A stretch of 64,000 nucleotides of DNA from Delphinus delphis (GCF_949987515.2 NC_082695.1:72008466-72072465); one strand, 5' to 3'; numbered from the stretch's first letter, positions 1-12,049 are shown. The notes: generated by a model not told the origin, from the sequence alone. Made by a program: numbers and translations.

Positions 1-1369
1 AAACTGGGGCCCTGTGTCCCCACTGCTGGGTCAGAGAGAAACAGCCAAACCCCCAAGGTCTCCTTTACCCTCCGCTTCTGGGGGAGGGCAGATGGGGAGG
101 AGGTGGCAGTCAGACCTTCCTCCATGTTCACATGGCTGTGGGGTGATCTAGGGGCCATGGAAAGTTTCCTCAGAGCTGAAAACACCCTGCTTCAGAGAAA
201 ACAGACCCAAAGGGTCCTCCCAGGCCCTTTGGCTCTGACGCCCTGGGTCCTGAAGGTTCGCAGGTCTTGGCTGCTCAAAGTGAGGTCTTAAACCCACAGC
301 CTCATCCTCCCCCGGGAGCTTGACAGCAATGCGGAAGCTCATCAGACCCCACTCTGGACCTAATGCAGAGAAGCTGCGTTTTAGGGGGTTCCACGGGGGA
401 TCCACATGCACATGGGAGTTTAAGTAGCACTTGCGTAGGCGGTGGATGACCCCAGGGCTAGGTGACATTCCCAACGTGAAGGAAATGAAGTTTTCCAGAC
501 AGTTTATCCCTCACACAGCACACACGACAGAGTCCCTAGTCCATTAGAGACCCCCAGATCATCTGCCTGTGACCACCTCGCCTGCCCCCATCCCATCACT
601 GTGGTTCCCAAAGCCCCCAGCCGGCCCACCGTCCATGGAGTTGGTTCCATCTTGGTTCCTCAGCCTTCTACTGCATCACCTTCTTGTCTCCTATTTTGTC
701 TTCCCATCAAGTTGATTATATTTACTTTCCCAGAAATGTAGTCATTTGTTAATGATGAAAATTTTAAAATGATAGGAAGGGGCAAAGGACGAGAAAGTAA
801 CCCAGATCAATGACTTAAGTCTATCACTGTTTTAGCCGTGTTATCTTGGGTCAGGTATGGTGAGGCCAGATGCAGATCAAAGAAAGAGAAACCGGAAAGA
901 GTTTTATGGTTTGGTTACTCCCAGCTCCCTGGGGGTGGGGTATGGAGTCCACCACATGGAAGCCCTCAGGGGAAGCCCTGGGGTCTGTTGCAGGGCAGAC
1001 AGAGGGCGGGCAGCTGTGGGGAGGAACTTTATTGTAGTTTCCGGGGGAAGGAATGGGCGAGGCAGGGTAAACAGGTTTAGAGTTGGCTAGTTTTTGTCCT
1101 TCCAGCAGGCTCTGGGGCACGGGGGCTGGCCCTGGGGTGATTAAAGCAGGTGTATAGTAGCCTGGACTATAAGACCCCGACGAGGAAGGTGGCTGGGCCT
1201 GTGGATTTAACTGGCTGCTCAAGAAGGGAAACTCACCAGCCTCTAGTCAGGACCTCAAAACTGAGTCAAGACAGTATTTTAAAAAACTACATCACAGTTA
1301 GTCCCTACATCAGGTGCCTTCCCATGAGGCTTCACCGAATCTTAACACACATGTAACATTGTTCCCATG
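1..1369. other. No gene seen; mostly single-copy DNA
   Basis: No reading frame here resembles a known protein, and frames of up to about 120 codons overlap one another on both strands. The part from about 858 to 1245 has the feel of an old interspersed repeat, with a reverse-strand AATAAAG near 1030, but I could not name a family or find its ends. Confidence 0.6.
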
Positions 1370-1800
1370 CTTCCTAGTTATCTACCTCCAAACTTGGTGT
1401 CACAAACAACAACCCTTTATGATGCTTATAGAGTCTGCGGGACAGGAAGCTGTGAGGGTGTTTCTTCGCTACACCATGACGTTGGGTTCTCAGCTAGGTA
1501 GACTCAAATGGCTGGAAATGACTCAAACAGCTGGGCTGGAAGAGCCGGGGCTGGAGGATCCATTTACAAGATGGCCACCGGCCTGGCTGAAGGACAGTCT
1601 TAGTTGGGACTGTCAACCAGAGTGCCGACATGTGGCGCTCCCAGCATGGTGGTCTCAGGGCAATCAAACTTCTGGCATAGAGGCTGAGGGCGCCAAAATG
1701 AGTGCTCCGGGCAACCCAGGTGGAAGCTGTATGTCCTTAATATCTAGCCTCAGAGTCACCTAGTGTCATTTCCGTCCCAGTGCTTTGGTCAGAGCAGTTA
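1370..1800 (+). repeat. Ancient interspersed repeat, family not resolved
   Basis: The stretch follows, with many changes, a repeat common in mammalian genomes. It opens with a block around 'cacaaacaacaaccc', continues through a 'gctggaggatcca' segment, and closes with 'cccaggtggaagctg' and 'tagcctcagagtcac'. The 149-codon open frame across it (1314-1763) is therefore judged accidental. I recognise the pattern but cannot place it as LTR or DNA transposon from memory. Confidence 0.4.
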
Positions 1801-1954
1801 CAAGCCACCTTCCCCAACCGCAGATTCAAGAGTGAGGACCTAGATTCCAACCCTCCACGGACGGATGTCCAAGACTTTGTGACCATGATTTAAAACCGCC
1901 ACACCAAATTACAGAAAATGGATGAGGTCAGGTAACGTGCCCAAGGTCAGAGTT

Positions 1955-2294
1955 GGGTTTTTTTGTTGTTTTTTTTAAATTTTAAATGTTGGGGGTAGGA
2001 GTTTTTCTTATCAATTAATTAATTAATTTTTGCTGTGTTGGCTCTTCGTTTCTGTGCGAGGGCTTTCTCTAGTTGCAGCAAGCGGGGGCCACTCTTCATC
2101 ACGGTGCGCAGGCCTCTCACCATCGCAGCCTCTCTTGCTGTGGAGCACAGGCTCCAGACGCGCAGGCTCAGTAGTTGTGGCTCACGGGCCCAGTTGCTCC
2201 GCGGCATGTGGGATCCTCCCAGACCAGGGCTCGAACCTGTGTCCCCTGCATTAGCAGGCAGATTCTCAACCACTGTGCCACCAGGGAAGCCCCT
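1955..2294 (-). mobile_element. CHR-1-like tRNA-derived SINE, antisense
   Basis: Read on the minus strand it starts with the CHR head 'ggggcttccctggtgg', followed by RNA polymerase III A- and B-box-like sequence in the tRNA-derived part. It keeps the longer CHR-1 body ('ctagttgcagcaagcggg' and 'tgctgtgttggctcttcg' on the plus strand), which the short CHR-2 copies lack. It ends in an A/T-rich tail with 'aattaattaatt'. A 12-bp target duplication, aaggtcagagtt, lies at 1943-1954 and 2295-2306. Compared with the copy at 36.6 kb it lacks part of the middle. Confidence 0.9.
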
Positions 2295-2601
2295 AAGGTC
2301 AGAGTTTTGCAGTGAGTATAAGAATATTAGACTTGATGTACTTGGAGTGCCCTGGCTTCCACGATAGGCATTGAAAGGGTCCAAGAGAAACATTCGTTTA
2401 AAGAGACTGCTGTTTTCTAAGAACCTGGCTTCCAGTTTCTTGCTCCTGAACTGCCTCTCCTTCTGGTGTTCAGAATCTCCTGAACAGTGAGAGGCCAGGG
2501 GACATCAGAAAGCCATGAACTTTTGCTGTTAATATCTGTTATAAACATCTCCTCTGTTAACTTTAATTTCATCCCGCACACTGACATTGTCTACAAACAG
2601 G

Positions 2602-2850
2602 TATGGTAGCACCGGGGTTAAGAGCAAGAACCCCCAGGTCCAACTGCCTGTTTGAATCCTATCTCTGCCCCTTCTTAGCCATGTGAAGGTCACAGCCAAG
2701 CTACTGTATTTAAACTTTAGGTGCCTCCGTTTTCTCAACTGTAAAGTGGAGATAATATAATAACCTTAAAAGACTGTGGTGGGGATTAAATATGGGTAGA
2801 GTGCCTAGAACATTGCCTGGTGCAAAGTAAGCACCAGGTCAGTGCTTGCT
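2602..2850 (+). repeat. MIR SINE
   Basis: It follows the MIR order: 'ggttaagagcaagaa' tRNA-like head, 'tttgaatcctatctctgcc', 'cagccaag..actgtatttaaac', 'ttttctcaactgtaaagtgga' and the tail 'gcctggtgcaaagtaagc'. Divergence is heavy, as expected for this pre-eutherian family. Confidence 0.85.
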
Positions 2851-3859
2851 GGTGTCACATCTGTGTCAGCCCTTCCTTCTCTCAAGGACAGTACAGTTTG
2901 GCCAGGTGGACAGGTGTACAAGTCACAGTCCCGCCTGACAGGCTGGGATGCGTGCTGATGTAGAGATGCAGACGGCTCTGAGAGCGAAGCAGAGGGACCA
3001 GAAAAATTGAATGCTGACCAAATTATAAAACTGCAAACCCGCGGATATTAGGTTTCTGGAACTTTGCCTAGACCTCCCATCTTTGAAACCGACTCCTAAT
3101 GCACATGAGTCCGGAGTCGGTGTTTTATAGTCAGTGTTTTATATATATTTGGGCTTCAGCAATTGCTGAAGGCAGTCTTATGTGAAAAGGGAGATTTGCT
3201 GAGAAACCCATCTGAGGACTGGAGGCTTCTTCCCTCCCTTCCTAGACCTCAGGGCTCACCGCACAGGTTGGTGGGTAACGGAGCTGAATTTACAGCGTGA
3301 TTCGCACAGCTTTGCCCGCCCTCCATGATGCCCACGGCTCACTAGTGCTTTCCCCACGCCACGTGAGCTTCCTCAGGAAGGGAAGGTGGGCTCCAGTGTG
3401 TTTGCCACCAGCTAGAGTCCTCAACTCTCATGGAGTTCTTGAGAACCTCAGGCAAAAACTCCACAGCAACACCCTTTTGCAAACACAAAGAAACATTCCC
3501 GTGGAGGAATTCACAGGTGAAATACACCTGACATGAGTAAGTTGCAAACGGTGTCAAGACGTCATTTAGGGATGAAGTTCTTGCTTGCTTTCCTATTCCT
3601 AGTGCTCACTATAGGGCCTGGCACACAATGAAGATTTCAGAAAGATTCTTTGAGTGAATGAATGAGGAAGGTTTGTAGTTGATTTATCAAGTTGGAATTC
3701 AGAACCCGAGACCTAGTTCTGGGTGAAACAGCTCAGCAAACAGGTAGTGGGGCAAGACACACAGATGGGAGGTAGGTTGCCCAACCCAGTTAAGAGACTC
3801 TGATATCTGAGCCTAAAGTGTAGGGGAAACATCAGTATCAGAATCACATGTGAGAGGAT
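2851..3859. other. No gene seen; L2-type tail at 3595-3665
   Basis: Mostly single-copy sequence. Around 3595-3665 there is an L2-like 3' tail ('agggcctggcacacaatgaag' followed by 'tgagtgaatgaatga'). Open frames of up to 79 codons lack any recognisable domain. Confidence 0.55.
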
Positions 3860-4370
3860 GTTTTTGGTTGCAAATAAAAGAAACTCTCAATTGAATTGGT
3901 GTAAATGATAAGTGACTGTGGAGGCTCCCGTAGCTGAAAGTTCCAGAGGTGGACGGCTTCAGGAATGGTTGATCCAGCAGCTCAGATGGGTCCAGGTTCC
4001 TGTTCTCCCAGGGACCCAGGTTCTTTGTTCTCTTTCTCTGCCACTGGGAATCGATGCCATCTAAAGGCTGGCTTCCCTCCTGGTAGCCAGCAGCAGCTGG
4101 GGCCAGCTGTGTCTTTGTTCAGGTCTAGCAACTTGTTGTCCACAACTGCGGAACAGGAAGCATGAGGCTTGGGTTGATGGACCACCCTGAACCAACCCCT
4201 GTGGGCAGGGTAATGTCAGACACTGGATGGATGAAACTGCATTAGCTAAATCAGTCACCATGGTAAGGGGAGGGGCACCTGGTTGAACATCAAGGTTGCT
4301 ACACCATGGTGGGGCTGGGCCTGGATGCTGGGAGGCAATTGCAAAACCAACGGAGGAAGAGCATTGGTGA
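3860..4370 (+). repeat. Probable ancient interspersed repeat
   Basis: The order 'gctgaaagttccagaggt', 'ggcttcaggaatggttgatc', 'ccagcagc..agctggggcc', 'ccctgaaccaacccctgtgg' matches a dispersed mammalian repeat I have seen often but cannot name. The 131-codon antisense frame over 4061-4456 falls mainly inside it and is judged accidental. Confidence 0.35.
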
Positions 4371-5332
4371 GAATCTTCTGCTCTGAGCCTCCACTGAGGA
4401 TCAGCGCCCCCATGCCTGCTTCCCAGCATCATTTGTGCAGAGTTTAACAAAAACACTGGGATGAATGGATTGTGTGTCTTATGCTAAAAATTCTATTTTT
4501 ATTTTCTGAAGCCCTACTACATTCTTAGTAGTTGATGTGATACTTTTGTGCACCTATAACACGCTAGACTTACGGAGAAGAGGAACCTTAAGACACAGAT
4601 GAGGGTTTTTTCTTTTTTAAAAGTCTGTCTTCTTCCCAGCAGCTTGGGGAGTCGGTGTCATGCTTCTCATTTTCCATGTGACAAAATGGTGGCTTGGTTA
4701 CTCCAGTGGCAAAGCTGACGTTAGATGCCAAGTCTGTGTCATTCCCAAACTCAAGCTCATCCTACTTCAGAACGATATTTCTTCTCGCTGGGCAGTGGAG
4801 CGATTTGAACCTCTTGGGAGATGGAGTTATAAACAGTTTCCCCTGACTCACAGCAGAAGGAGAAATGTGCTCTGTGGCATTACCAGCCAAGGAAACAATG
4901 GCTCATTTTGAAAGAGAATGGACGCAGATACAGAAATGTCCATGTCTTAGGGGAGAGGCCAGGGCTGGGTCGGTGGTCCTAGGCATCGTGGTAATGTGTG
5001 CTATTGTTTCTTTACCATTTTCTCTCCGGCCTCACCTTCAGTATTAAGCAGGTGCTCCTAAGGACCTCCTAGTACCAGCCGGTACTTGAAGCTTAAGTCC
5101 CAGGTCTTCAGGACCTTGATGGGGGCTGAAACTAACAACTTCAGAAAGGTAAGTGCTGAAAGGTTTGAGTGACGTTCCTGGCTCATGAGTTTGCATTTTG
5201 CAAAGGCAATTCAAGGAGAGCGGAATGGTTGACTACACAGATGTTGGGAGAGATACTGGGACAAAAACAGTGAAAGTACTCTCATCCTTCAACCTTGAAG
5301 CTTTCCTTCATGCTTTACAATCCCGCAGTGCT

Positions 5333-5368
5333 GGGGTGGGGGGCAGGGGGAGCAGGGGAGTGGGGTGG
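5333..5368 (+). other. G-quadruplex-type G-run array
   Basis: Runs of four or more G lie at 5333-5336, 5338-5343, 5346-5350, 5355-5358 and 5362-5365, with loops of one to four bases. This satisfies the usual G4 pattern with one spare run. Confidence 0.75.
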
Positions 5369-5727
5369 AGAGTAAAGGTGTCTCAGGAATGGAATATTCC
5401 CGTCTAGAGCAGGGCCAGGGAGGAGAAGGGAAAGGAAAACCAAGACTTCCCTGGAGCAAACCAGAAACAATATTCAAACCAGCAGCCCCTCTTCCCCCGC
5501 TACACACACACTGCAAGCTGCTAGCAGGCATCATCTGAAGTAGCCTTTTGCAGAGAGGTGCCACAGCGGTGGTTCCCCAGGAAAGAAGGGCTTCTTGTGC
5601 CCCTTTCATACCTGGGTCAGGGGGTACAGCCACTTGCATGGGGAGGAGACGCGGCTAAATGTTGATGATGAGAAAACTGGAGAGGGCAAGATACAACACA
5701 GCTGCTCCAGGGTGTAATCAGCCGTTG

Positions 5728-5810
5728 AAGAGGGAGGGGTGGCGGCGAGGGGGAGGGAGGGCAAAGAGAGAGGGAGTGAGGGAAAGAGGAAGGGAGAGAA
5801 AGAGAGAAGG
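5728..5810 (+). repeat. GA-rich low-complexity tract
   Basis: Almost pure purine on the plus strand with irregular agg, gag and aaag units. It sits inside the falsely long open frame of this region. Confidence 0.85.
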
Positions 5811-6020
5811 CAGATGTTCCACACGGGGACATGGGGAAGGTGGGCTCCGTCTTGCTCTCAAATACCCTCCGGAAAAGGGCTGGGGGAAGAGAAGGCAAGT
5901 CTGGCCATGTGTTTTCAGGCTCTTGCAGCACGAAGGCTGCCTTCCCTCCCACTTTGCCCCCTTTCCCTCCACGACGATCGCTCTGGGCTTTACAAAATCT
6001 CGGGATCTGCCCCTCCACCA

Positions 6021-6045
6021 CCCCACCCCCCACCGCCCTGAGCCC
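6021..6045 (-). other. G-quadruplex-type run on the minus strand
   Basis: Plus-strand C runs at 6021-6024, 6026-6031, 6036-6038 and 6043-6045 are separated by one to four bases, so the minus strand has four G runs of at least three with short loops. Confidence 0.6.
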
Positions 6046-6584
6046 TCGGCCTCGCTCCCCTTTACTTCAGCAGGAAGTTGCTCCACAGCCACTCAGCCCA
6101 AGGAAGGGGCACTGAGCCTCATCACAGAGCCCAGCTGGGGCTTCACTTTGCCCCCTTCCGTGACAGGGACCCTGCACATCCCACCCCCTCTGCATCCCAC
6201 GCATCTGGCCAGCTCCAACCACCCTCCCCCCTTTCTCCAGTGCTGCCGGGTGTCACCCTATCGGGTGCCCCACTCCTCACAATACTTCCCTGGTTTCCCC
6301 CAGCTCTCAGGTCAAAGGTCAAACCTCTGTGCCCCACTCTCTGTCTCATCTCCCATCCCCCCTGGATGGATGTCTGGTAGGGAGGGTGACCCCACGTGTG
6401 GTCTCCTGGAGGAGGTTCTCATGTTTCTATCCCTTCGGGTCCCACCAGGGGTCCTGGATCCTGGAGGAGAGGGCCCTGCTCCAGGGGCTCTTTCCTCTCT
6501 AAGCCTTGGGAGAATGACTTTCACGAAGGGATCCTCATGTTCTTGGTTTTCAAATTCGGGCACACGGTTGGAAGGATATTGGCC

Positions 6585-6715
6585 AGGGAGTCAGAGACCG
6601 GGGGTCTAACACAAGCTCTGCCACTAACTGGCTGGGTGGCTTTGGGCAGCCTTTTTGTGACATGAGGGGGGCAGATCTCTGGGCTCCTTCCAGCTCAACA
6701 CCTACAATTCAGGAG
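6585..6715 (+). repeat. MIR-family fragment
   Basis: Contains 'tctgccactaactggctggg' and 'tttgggcagcc' from the MIR core, then 'ggctccttccagctcaaca', typical of MIR3-like tails. The terminal parts are missing. Confidence 0.6.
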
Positions 6716-8061
6716 AGCAGAGGCCCCAACATACTGTGTAGTAAGGTCCACATTTGATATTGGCTGCCATGCTGCACTTCCCAGGAGAAAGTAATTAGCC
6801 CTTCTCTTTAATTCTTCTCCCAACTAATTTTGGCATGGGGAGCATTCCATGTTGAGACACTCAACTACAAGTATCTCTTTTTAAAAGTGCAAAGAGGCAT
6901 TTTCTTTATAAATATGGCGCGTTGGGTGAATGGGGCAGAGCTGAGTCGTGACCCCCACTCGACTGAACAAAGGCAAAGCCTTCGGATGTATCTAAAACCT
7001 GCACTACACACAGGTAAATCTGCACCAGGTACATGCAGCCCGGATGAGGGACCACTCTGAATAGCTTCCTAGTGCTGCCGTGAGCTGGATGCCCTTCACG
7101 ATGACTGCTGACAAGCACATGTGCTGGAGGAAGCTAGAATCTGAAGAATTCTTGGATGCTCTGATAGGTGCTGAAAAGATGTCAGGCTTCAGCAGAGGTG
7201 AAATCTGAGACTTGTTTCCTTCAGAGAGCAAAGGGAGAAGGCAGAAATACTGAGGTTAAGAAGTCAGACAGTGGGAAACAGAGTGATTCGTGGGAAGACA
7301 GCCTGGGAGCAGTGATAAGAGAAGCAAGAAAACCAGACGCATGGCCTTGTAAACTAAAAGAAAAGTGGTTTTGTGAGATAGGGTGAGCCTAGTGTGGACA
7401 CACGCTCCGACCTTCGGGCTGAATCCTTCTGGGTGGATTTGGGACCTAGTTTGTTCTGAAGGAAGGCGCTTGCTTGATGGAGAAAGCCCACAATATGGAT
7501 GAACTGCTTGGAACATAATAAAGACACTTAAAGTACATTCTGGAAGAGTTGATTCTTTCTCTATGTCGTTCTATTCTTAGCAGGGGCTTCTAGCTTTGTG
7601 CCTGATACGCCCAGTGGGCAGAGAAATTCCCTGCGGCAAATGACGAGATCCATGTTGTCCAGAAGCCAAACTGTAAAATCAGCGAAGCTGATCTTTGCTG
7701 TCCAGCTCTCCCCAACCTCCAATGTTTTCAGTGATCACTCCCCTATCTTTACTTTCACCTCCCTCGCTCGTGCCCAAAAGCCCTTGTGACTACCTTCCTT
7801 TTACAATGGGGATACATCTGGTAATGTCATTCATACTGTGAAGTCTTAGGAACTTACTCTGATATTCCCTTCAAAGATGAAATCACTAATAGTAACAATT
7901 TTCACACCAGCTGGAAAATATTTATTTGGCCAGTGGGCCTTCTCCAACACCTTAAACCCTTCCAGTACAGAACAAACCTTTCCTCCACCCATGTGGAGGC
8001 TTGTTGAGTGCAAGGTCTGAGGGAAAAGTTGTTTTGATGCCCACAATGGGCATCAAAATGG
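6716..8061. other. No gene seen; single-copy DNA
   Basis: No repeat family recognised and no frame with a plausible domain. Composition is balanced and unremarkable. Confidence 0.5.
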
Positions 8062-8256
8062 CATTTTGGGGAGGTGGCTTAAATTCCACCTTGACTGTTT
8101 TCTAGCTTTGTGACATGGTGCACATTTCTTAACCTTTGAAAGTCTCAATTTCATCTTTTGAAAAATGAGGATAAGAACAGTACTGATGACCTCGTGGAGT
8201 TATTGTGGGAATGAGATTATGCCTGGCACAAAGCAAGTGCTCAATAAATATTTTCT
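8062..8256 (+). repeat. MIR SINE
   Basis: Shows 'tctagctttgtgacatgg', 'tcaatttcatcttttgaaaa', 'tgaggataagaac' and the tail 'caagtgctcaataaatattt', in MIR order. The 5' head is lost. Confidence 0.85.
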
Positions 8257-8384
8257 ATTGGGCTGCCTTGAATTGGAGATAGACTTACACAGAAACCTAT
8301 TGGAATTCTCAGTGGCCCCTATTATTGGGGATCCATAGTATACCTTCGAACCCTCTAATTTCAACCTCAAAGGAAAACTCAATC

Positions 8385-8960
8385 TTAGTGATATTTATTG
8401 AGCATCTACCGCATACCCCAGGCTCTGTCCTTGGCACTGGGGTATAGAGACAAAAAGTCCTCCTTGCCTTCAAAAGGAAGAGAAGAAAGTAAATAATCGA
8501 ATATAACATTTTTCAGGGCAGTCATCAAGGTGTGACAACATAGAGAAAGGGTGTAGCAGAAGGAGAAGCTTACCATTTGGTGGGATGGGGTTGGAAGGTT
8601 CAGGAAAGGCTTCATGGAGGAGATAACACCCAAGGAGGGCTTTTGAGATATAATTAGGACTTTCCCAGGTAAACAAGAAGGGAAGAGGATGTGCACGGAG
8701 GAGGAAGGAGCATATGCAAAGTCATATTGGCATAAGACTAGAAGATAAAGTGACAGGGGAATAAGTGAGACAAGACTCCAGGAGAAGAGTCAAGGTCATG
8801 AGGGATGCTGCTAAGGAGACCATGTATGGAGCGTGGTGTATTCTTAGGGTGATGGAGGGTGAGTCTAAGCAGGGATGATCCTGAGCCATTCTGGTGGCAA
8901 AGTGGAGGATGAGCTAGAGGGAAACATGAGTGGAGGCGATGAGGTATGGTCCAGCTTCTC
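8385..8960 (+). repeat. L2-like ancient repeat
   Basis: Starts with 'atttattgagcatctaccgc', continues through 'ggcactggggtatagagac', 'tcaggaaaggcttcatggag' and 'catatgcaaagtca'. This is the order of a widely dispersed ancient mammalian repeat related to L2 3' regions. Exact family is not certain. Antisense open frames across it (8406-8696) are accidental. Confidence 0.55.
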
Positions 8961-9114
8961 TTAGGAGCTGCTTTTGGCTATGTTGGTCTTAACTTTCTCT
9001 AATCCCTTTCAAATGTAGTTTTATTGACTTAAAAGTAAGTCCCTAAATCCTTTACTACAATTTGGAAATCAAAAAAAGTTCTGAAATTTTTCTTTCTTTC
9101 TTCCTTCCTTCATT

Positions 9115-9290
9115 TCTTGTTTGACAAATAAAAATTGTATATATTTATGGCATACCATCTGATATATATATATATCACATATATATGTTATACGTATATG
9201 TCTGTTTTTATGCCAATACCAAGCTGTTTTGATGACAGTAGCTTTGTAGTATATTTTGAAGTCAGGAAATATGATACCTCCAGCTTGGAA
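9115..9290 (-). mobile_element. Old L1 fragment with internal deletion, antisense
   Basis: The left part, 'tgacaaataaaaattgtata', is the reverse complement of an old L1 3' end. A TA-rich stretch at 9160-9200 then joins directly to 'tttttatgccaataccaagc' and 'agctttgtagtatattttga', which is reverse-strand L1 ORF2. Everything between these parts of an L1 is missing. Confidence 0.7.
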
Positions 9291-9668
9291 GTGTTTTCAT
9301 AACTCATTTGGTGCCAGTGACCTGACTTGAAGCCATTCAGTAGCTAAATCTGAAAGGAACTGACATGGGGCTGTGTATAATATTTTATTTATCCTACTTG
9401 GTGTAAATATTCATACACTTTGCTGCAGAAATATCAAAGTTTGATTATGGGGTGTTACCACAGATTCTCTGAGGGTATTAGATAATATGTGGCATATGCA
9501 ACTGTGTTCTCTCTCTAATATTCAAAAAATTCTGAATTGTGAAACAGACCTGGCCCTAAGGGTTTTGGCTAAGGAAAGGTATACCTGTAATGAGTTCTGG
9601 CTGTCATGTGAAAGAGTAATTCGTTTTCCTTATCTAAACTTCCCTACATCCCCTCTCCTACTTCTCAG

Positions 9669-9712
9669 TTGTTTTTTTTTTGTTGTTGTTGTTGTTGTTG
9701 TTTGGTTTTTTT
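9669..9712 (+). repeat. Poly(T) plus (TTG)n tract
   Basis: Ten or so T residues followed by about eight ttg units. It may be the A-tail of a lost antisense retroelement, but I see no body next to it. Confidence 0.8.
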
Positions 9713-9754
9713 ACTCTCATTTTCCCTGAGATCCTGATTCACATACACTTAGAG

Positions 9755-9850
9755 TGCAGACTGTGGATTTCCAAATGTTGATCAATGTACAACCATCAGA
9801 TTGGCTGCACCAGAAACACCTGGGGAGTTTTAAAGCACATTTCTGTGTCC
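9755..9850. repeat. MER5-like hAT fragment
   Basis: The 'gcaccagaaacacctgggga' and 'gttttaaagcaca' blocks match the MER5 (hAT-Charlie) pattern of 'atcacctgggagctttt'. Both termini are lost or diverged. Confidence 0.45.
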
Positions 9851-12049
9851 ACATTAAAATATTTTAATTAAATAGAAATGGAGTCAACTTGAGAATTTGA
9901 ACATTTTTTAAAGCCTTGTACATTATGCCCAAACAGGTTTGGAAGAAACTGGTTCAGTACTCAGTAGCAGTACTTTAAAAAAATTGGTGGAGTACTACAA
10001 GCATTTGGTCTTATGATAGTCCTTATTCATCATGGAGTATAATTTGTTAAGAGTCACATCAGGAGAGCCTTAGTACTGTGTACCAATCCTATGACATGTA
10101 GAAATAGGAAGTAGGGTAGATGACTAATGGATTTCCTGCCCAACAACATCTCTTGCCTAGGAACTTCCCCACCCCCTACATGGTTCTCATGTTATCCTAC
10201 CACCCTGACCACAGTTGGTTGGTCCAAGGAGAAAGATGTTACTTCATTGGGATGATAAATCTCTTCTTTAAGATTCCTGGATTTGGAACTAAAAGGGGTC
10301 AGTATTTCTTTTCCCTGTGGCTATAAGTTTCAAAGTTTGAAAGAAGCTCTGTTCTCTACTGTATGGAGAAATGGGTTCTGTAGGAAGAGGGAAGAATGAA
10401 GCTGATGATGCAGCAGAGATAAGAGGCAGCAGTCCTGATATTGTCATATTCTTGGTACCAACTGTTTCTGAATCCCAGATGAATCCTTGCCCTCTGGGGC
10501 CTTGGTTGTTCTGTGAAGTGCCCCCAATTTTCTCCCAATTAATGCCTCATTTTTCTAGGTTAAGTCGGTTTCTGTTATTTGTAACCAAAATATTTTCCTG
10601 ACTATTATCATTGCCAAAATATTAAAATAGTTTTTAATTAAAAACACTAGAAATAAAACAGTATTTACAAAAATGAAATTTTATCTGTAATTGCAAAATG
10701 AACTTCAACACACCTCCTAGAACTTGGATATCACTCTTCCTATCTACAGCTGAGAAAATCCTGTCACAGGAGACACTGAGGGAGTTTGTCTTGGCCATGT
10801 ACCATTAAATCAGTGTGATATGCTCCCACACCACCCATCCACAGATCATGAGGACAGGACTCCAACTGTTTTTTTTTTTAATAATATCAAGATTATGTTT
10901 ATCCTAATTCATTCCTGCTTTTAAAATACTTTTGATAATATCTATCATATTTCTTTTTTGGGGAACTCTGTCTGCCTTGTTGCACTTGAGATGTATATTG
11001 TTCTCTAGCTTTACACTAGGATCTCACTAAAGGGCTTTAGTTCAGAGACATGTCCTTCCAGATATTTTTGCTCTGGACCACCTTAGGTAAGTCGCATCCT
11101 GGATAACTTAAGATGCAATATTGGGCTATGGCCAGTGGTGTGATGGAGCCAGTTTACACTAACTCACAAGAGCTGATTGTATGTATCTCCTCCCACCTTC
11201 ATATTCAGTGACGTCTTTGGGTAGCTTGAAGTCAGCCATTGTGAGAGTACTATTTACATCACAGAAATTAGAAAACATTACAAATCATGTGGGGGTTTTT
11301 TCCCCTGGAGAAAAATGTTTAAAATTTGTTACACATCTACCAGCACATCACTAGCTACCACTCACTTGATTTGACAGCCTTTCTCTGGAGAGTCATTGAA
11401 AAGGGGAACTTATTTTGATATGTCTATTTTAAGTATACATGAAGAATTATAATTTCTAATTATCATTTTACTTAATTTTGTTTGGCCAAATAGTCCACCA
11501 GAATAATCAAATGTGTTATGACGATTTCTTAACTACATTTCCCACTCAGGCTGTACAGTCACTGCTGTTGCTAATATCAGCACCACGGACAGAGACAGCA
11601 AATCCATAAAGTGGGGACGATTAGAACCAAAAATATCTCAAAGTTAAGGGTCTGGACTTGGCAGTGGGTTGAAAAGTAGAGACAGTGAGGAATCTAGGAT
11701 CAAGGAAGAAGTAAATGAATATTTACTAATATCCAGGTCCTTTACTAGGTGATTCTCCCAGTATTCAAGCATCAGGGTCAAAGCAGAGACTAGAAACCAT
11801 GGATATAAGCAAAAATGAGAGCACCAACTTTATACAATAATTCATAAAAGCAATTAGTAAGAACTCAAGTAAAAATTAATGTTCCATGGTAGAATAAGGG
11901 CAAAATGTAAAATGCGTGGCCAGGAAAGAGCTGACTCATGGGAACTAGGAGGATGAGTAAGAGAAAGTATGATAAAAAGGAGAAGGTAGCAGCAAGGTGG
12001 TCTATATACTAGGCAGAGAGTATGTTTTGATGAACAGAGCACTGGATGG
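9851..12049. other. No gene seen; AT-rich single-copy DNA
   Basis: AT-rich with short poly(T) at 10869-10880. No repeat family was recognised across most of it. Frames of up to 76 codons have no recognisable content. Sequence of this kind could hold conserved non-coding elements, which cannot be judged without alignment. Confidence 0.5.

Larger units (their letters stand above)
4371..6584. other. No gene seen; GC-rich and purine/pyrimidine-skewed in its second half
   Basis: Single-copy as far as I can see. A splice-donor-like aaaggtaagt lies at 5146-5155, but no matching exon could be defined. The 316-codon frame at 5659-6609 crosses a purine-rich tract and then a C-rich tract. It overlaps long frames in the other five readings and has no domain. 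I treat it as a consequence of low stop-codon density. Confidence 0.5.

Noticed and set aside
858..1245. Possible antisense LTR
   Set aside because: There is a reverse AATAAAG and a repeat-like look, but no TG...CA borders, duplication or named family could be found.
1314..1763. 149-codon frame as possible gene
   Set aside because: Falls on a dispersed ancient repeat.
5146..5155. Strong splice-donor-like aaaggtaagt
   Set aside because: No acceptor, open exon or conserved coding frame could be paired with it; such sites occur by chance.
5659..6609. 316-codon open frame on the plus strand
   Set aside because: It spans a purine-rich tract and a C-rich tract where stops are rare, overlaps long frames in other readings, and has no domain or gene structure.
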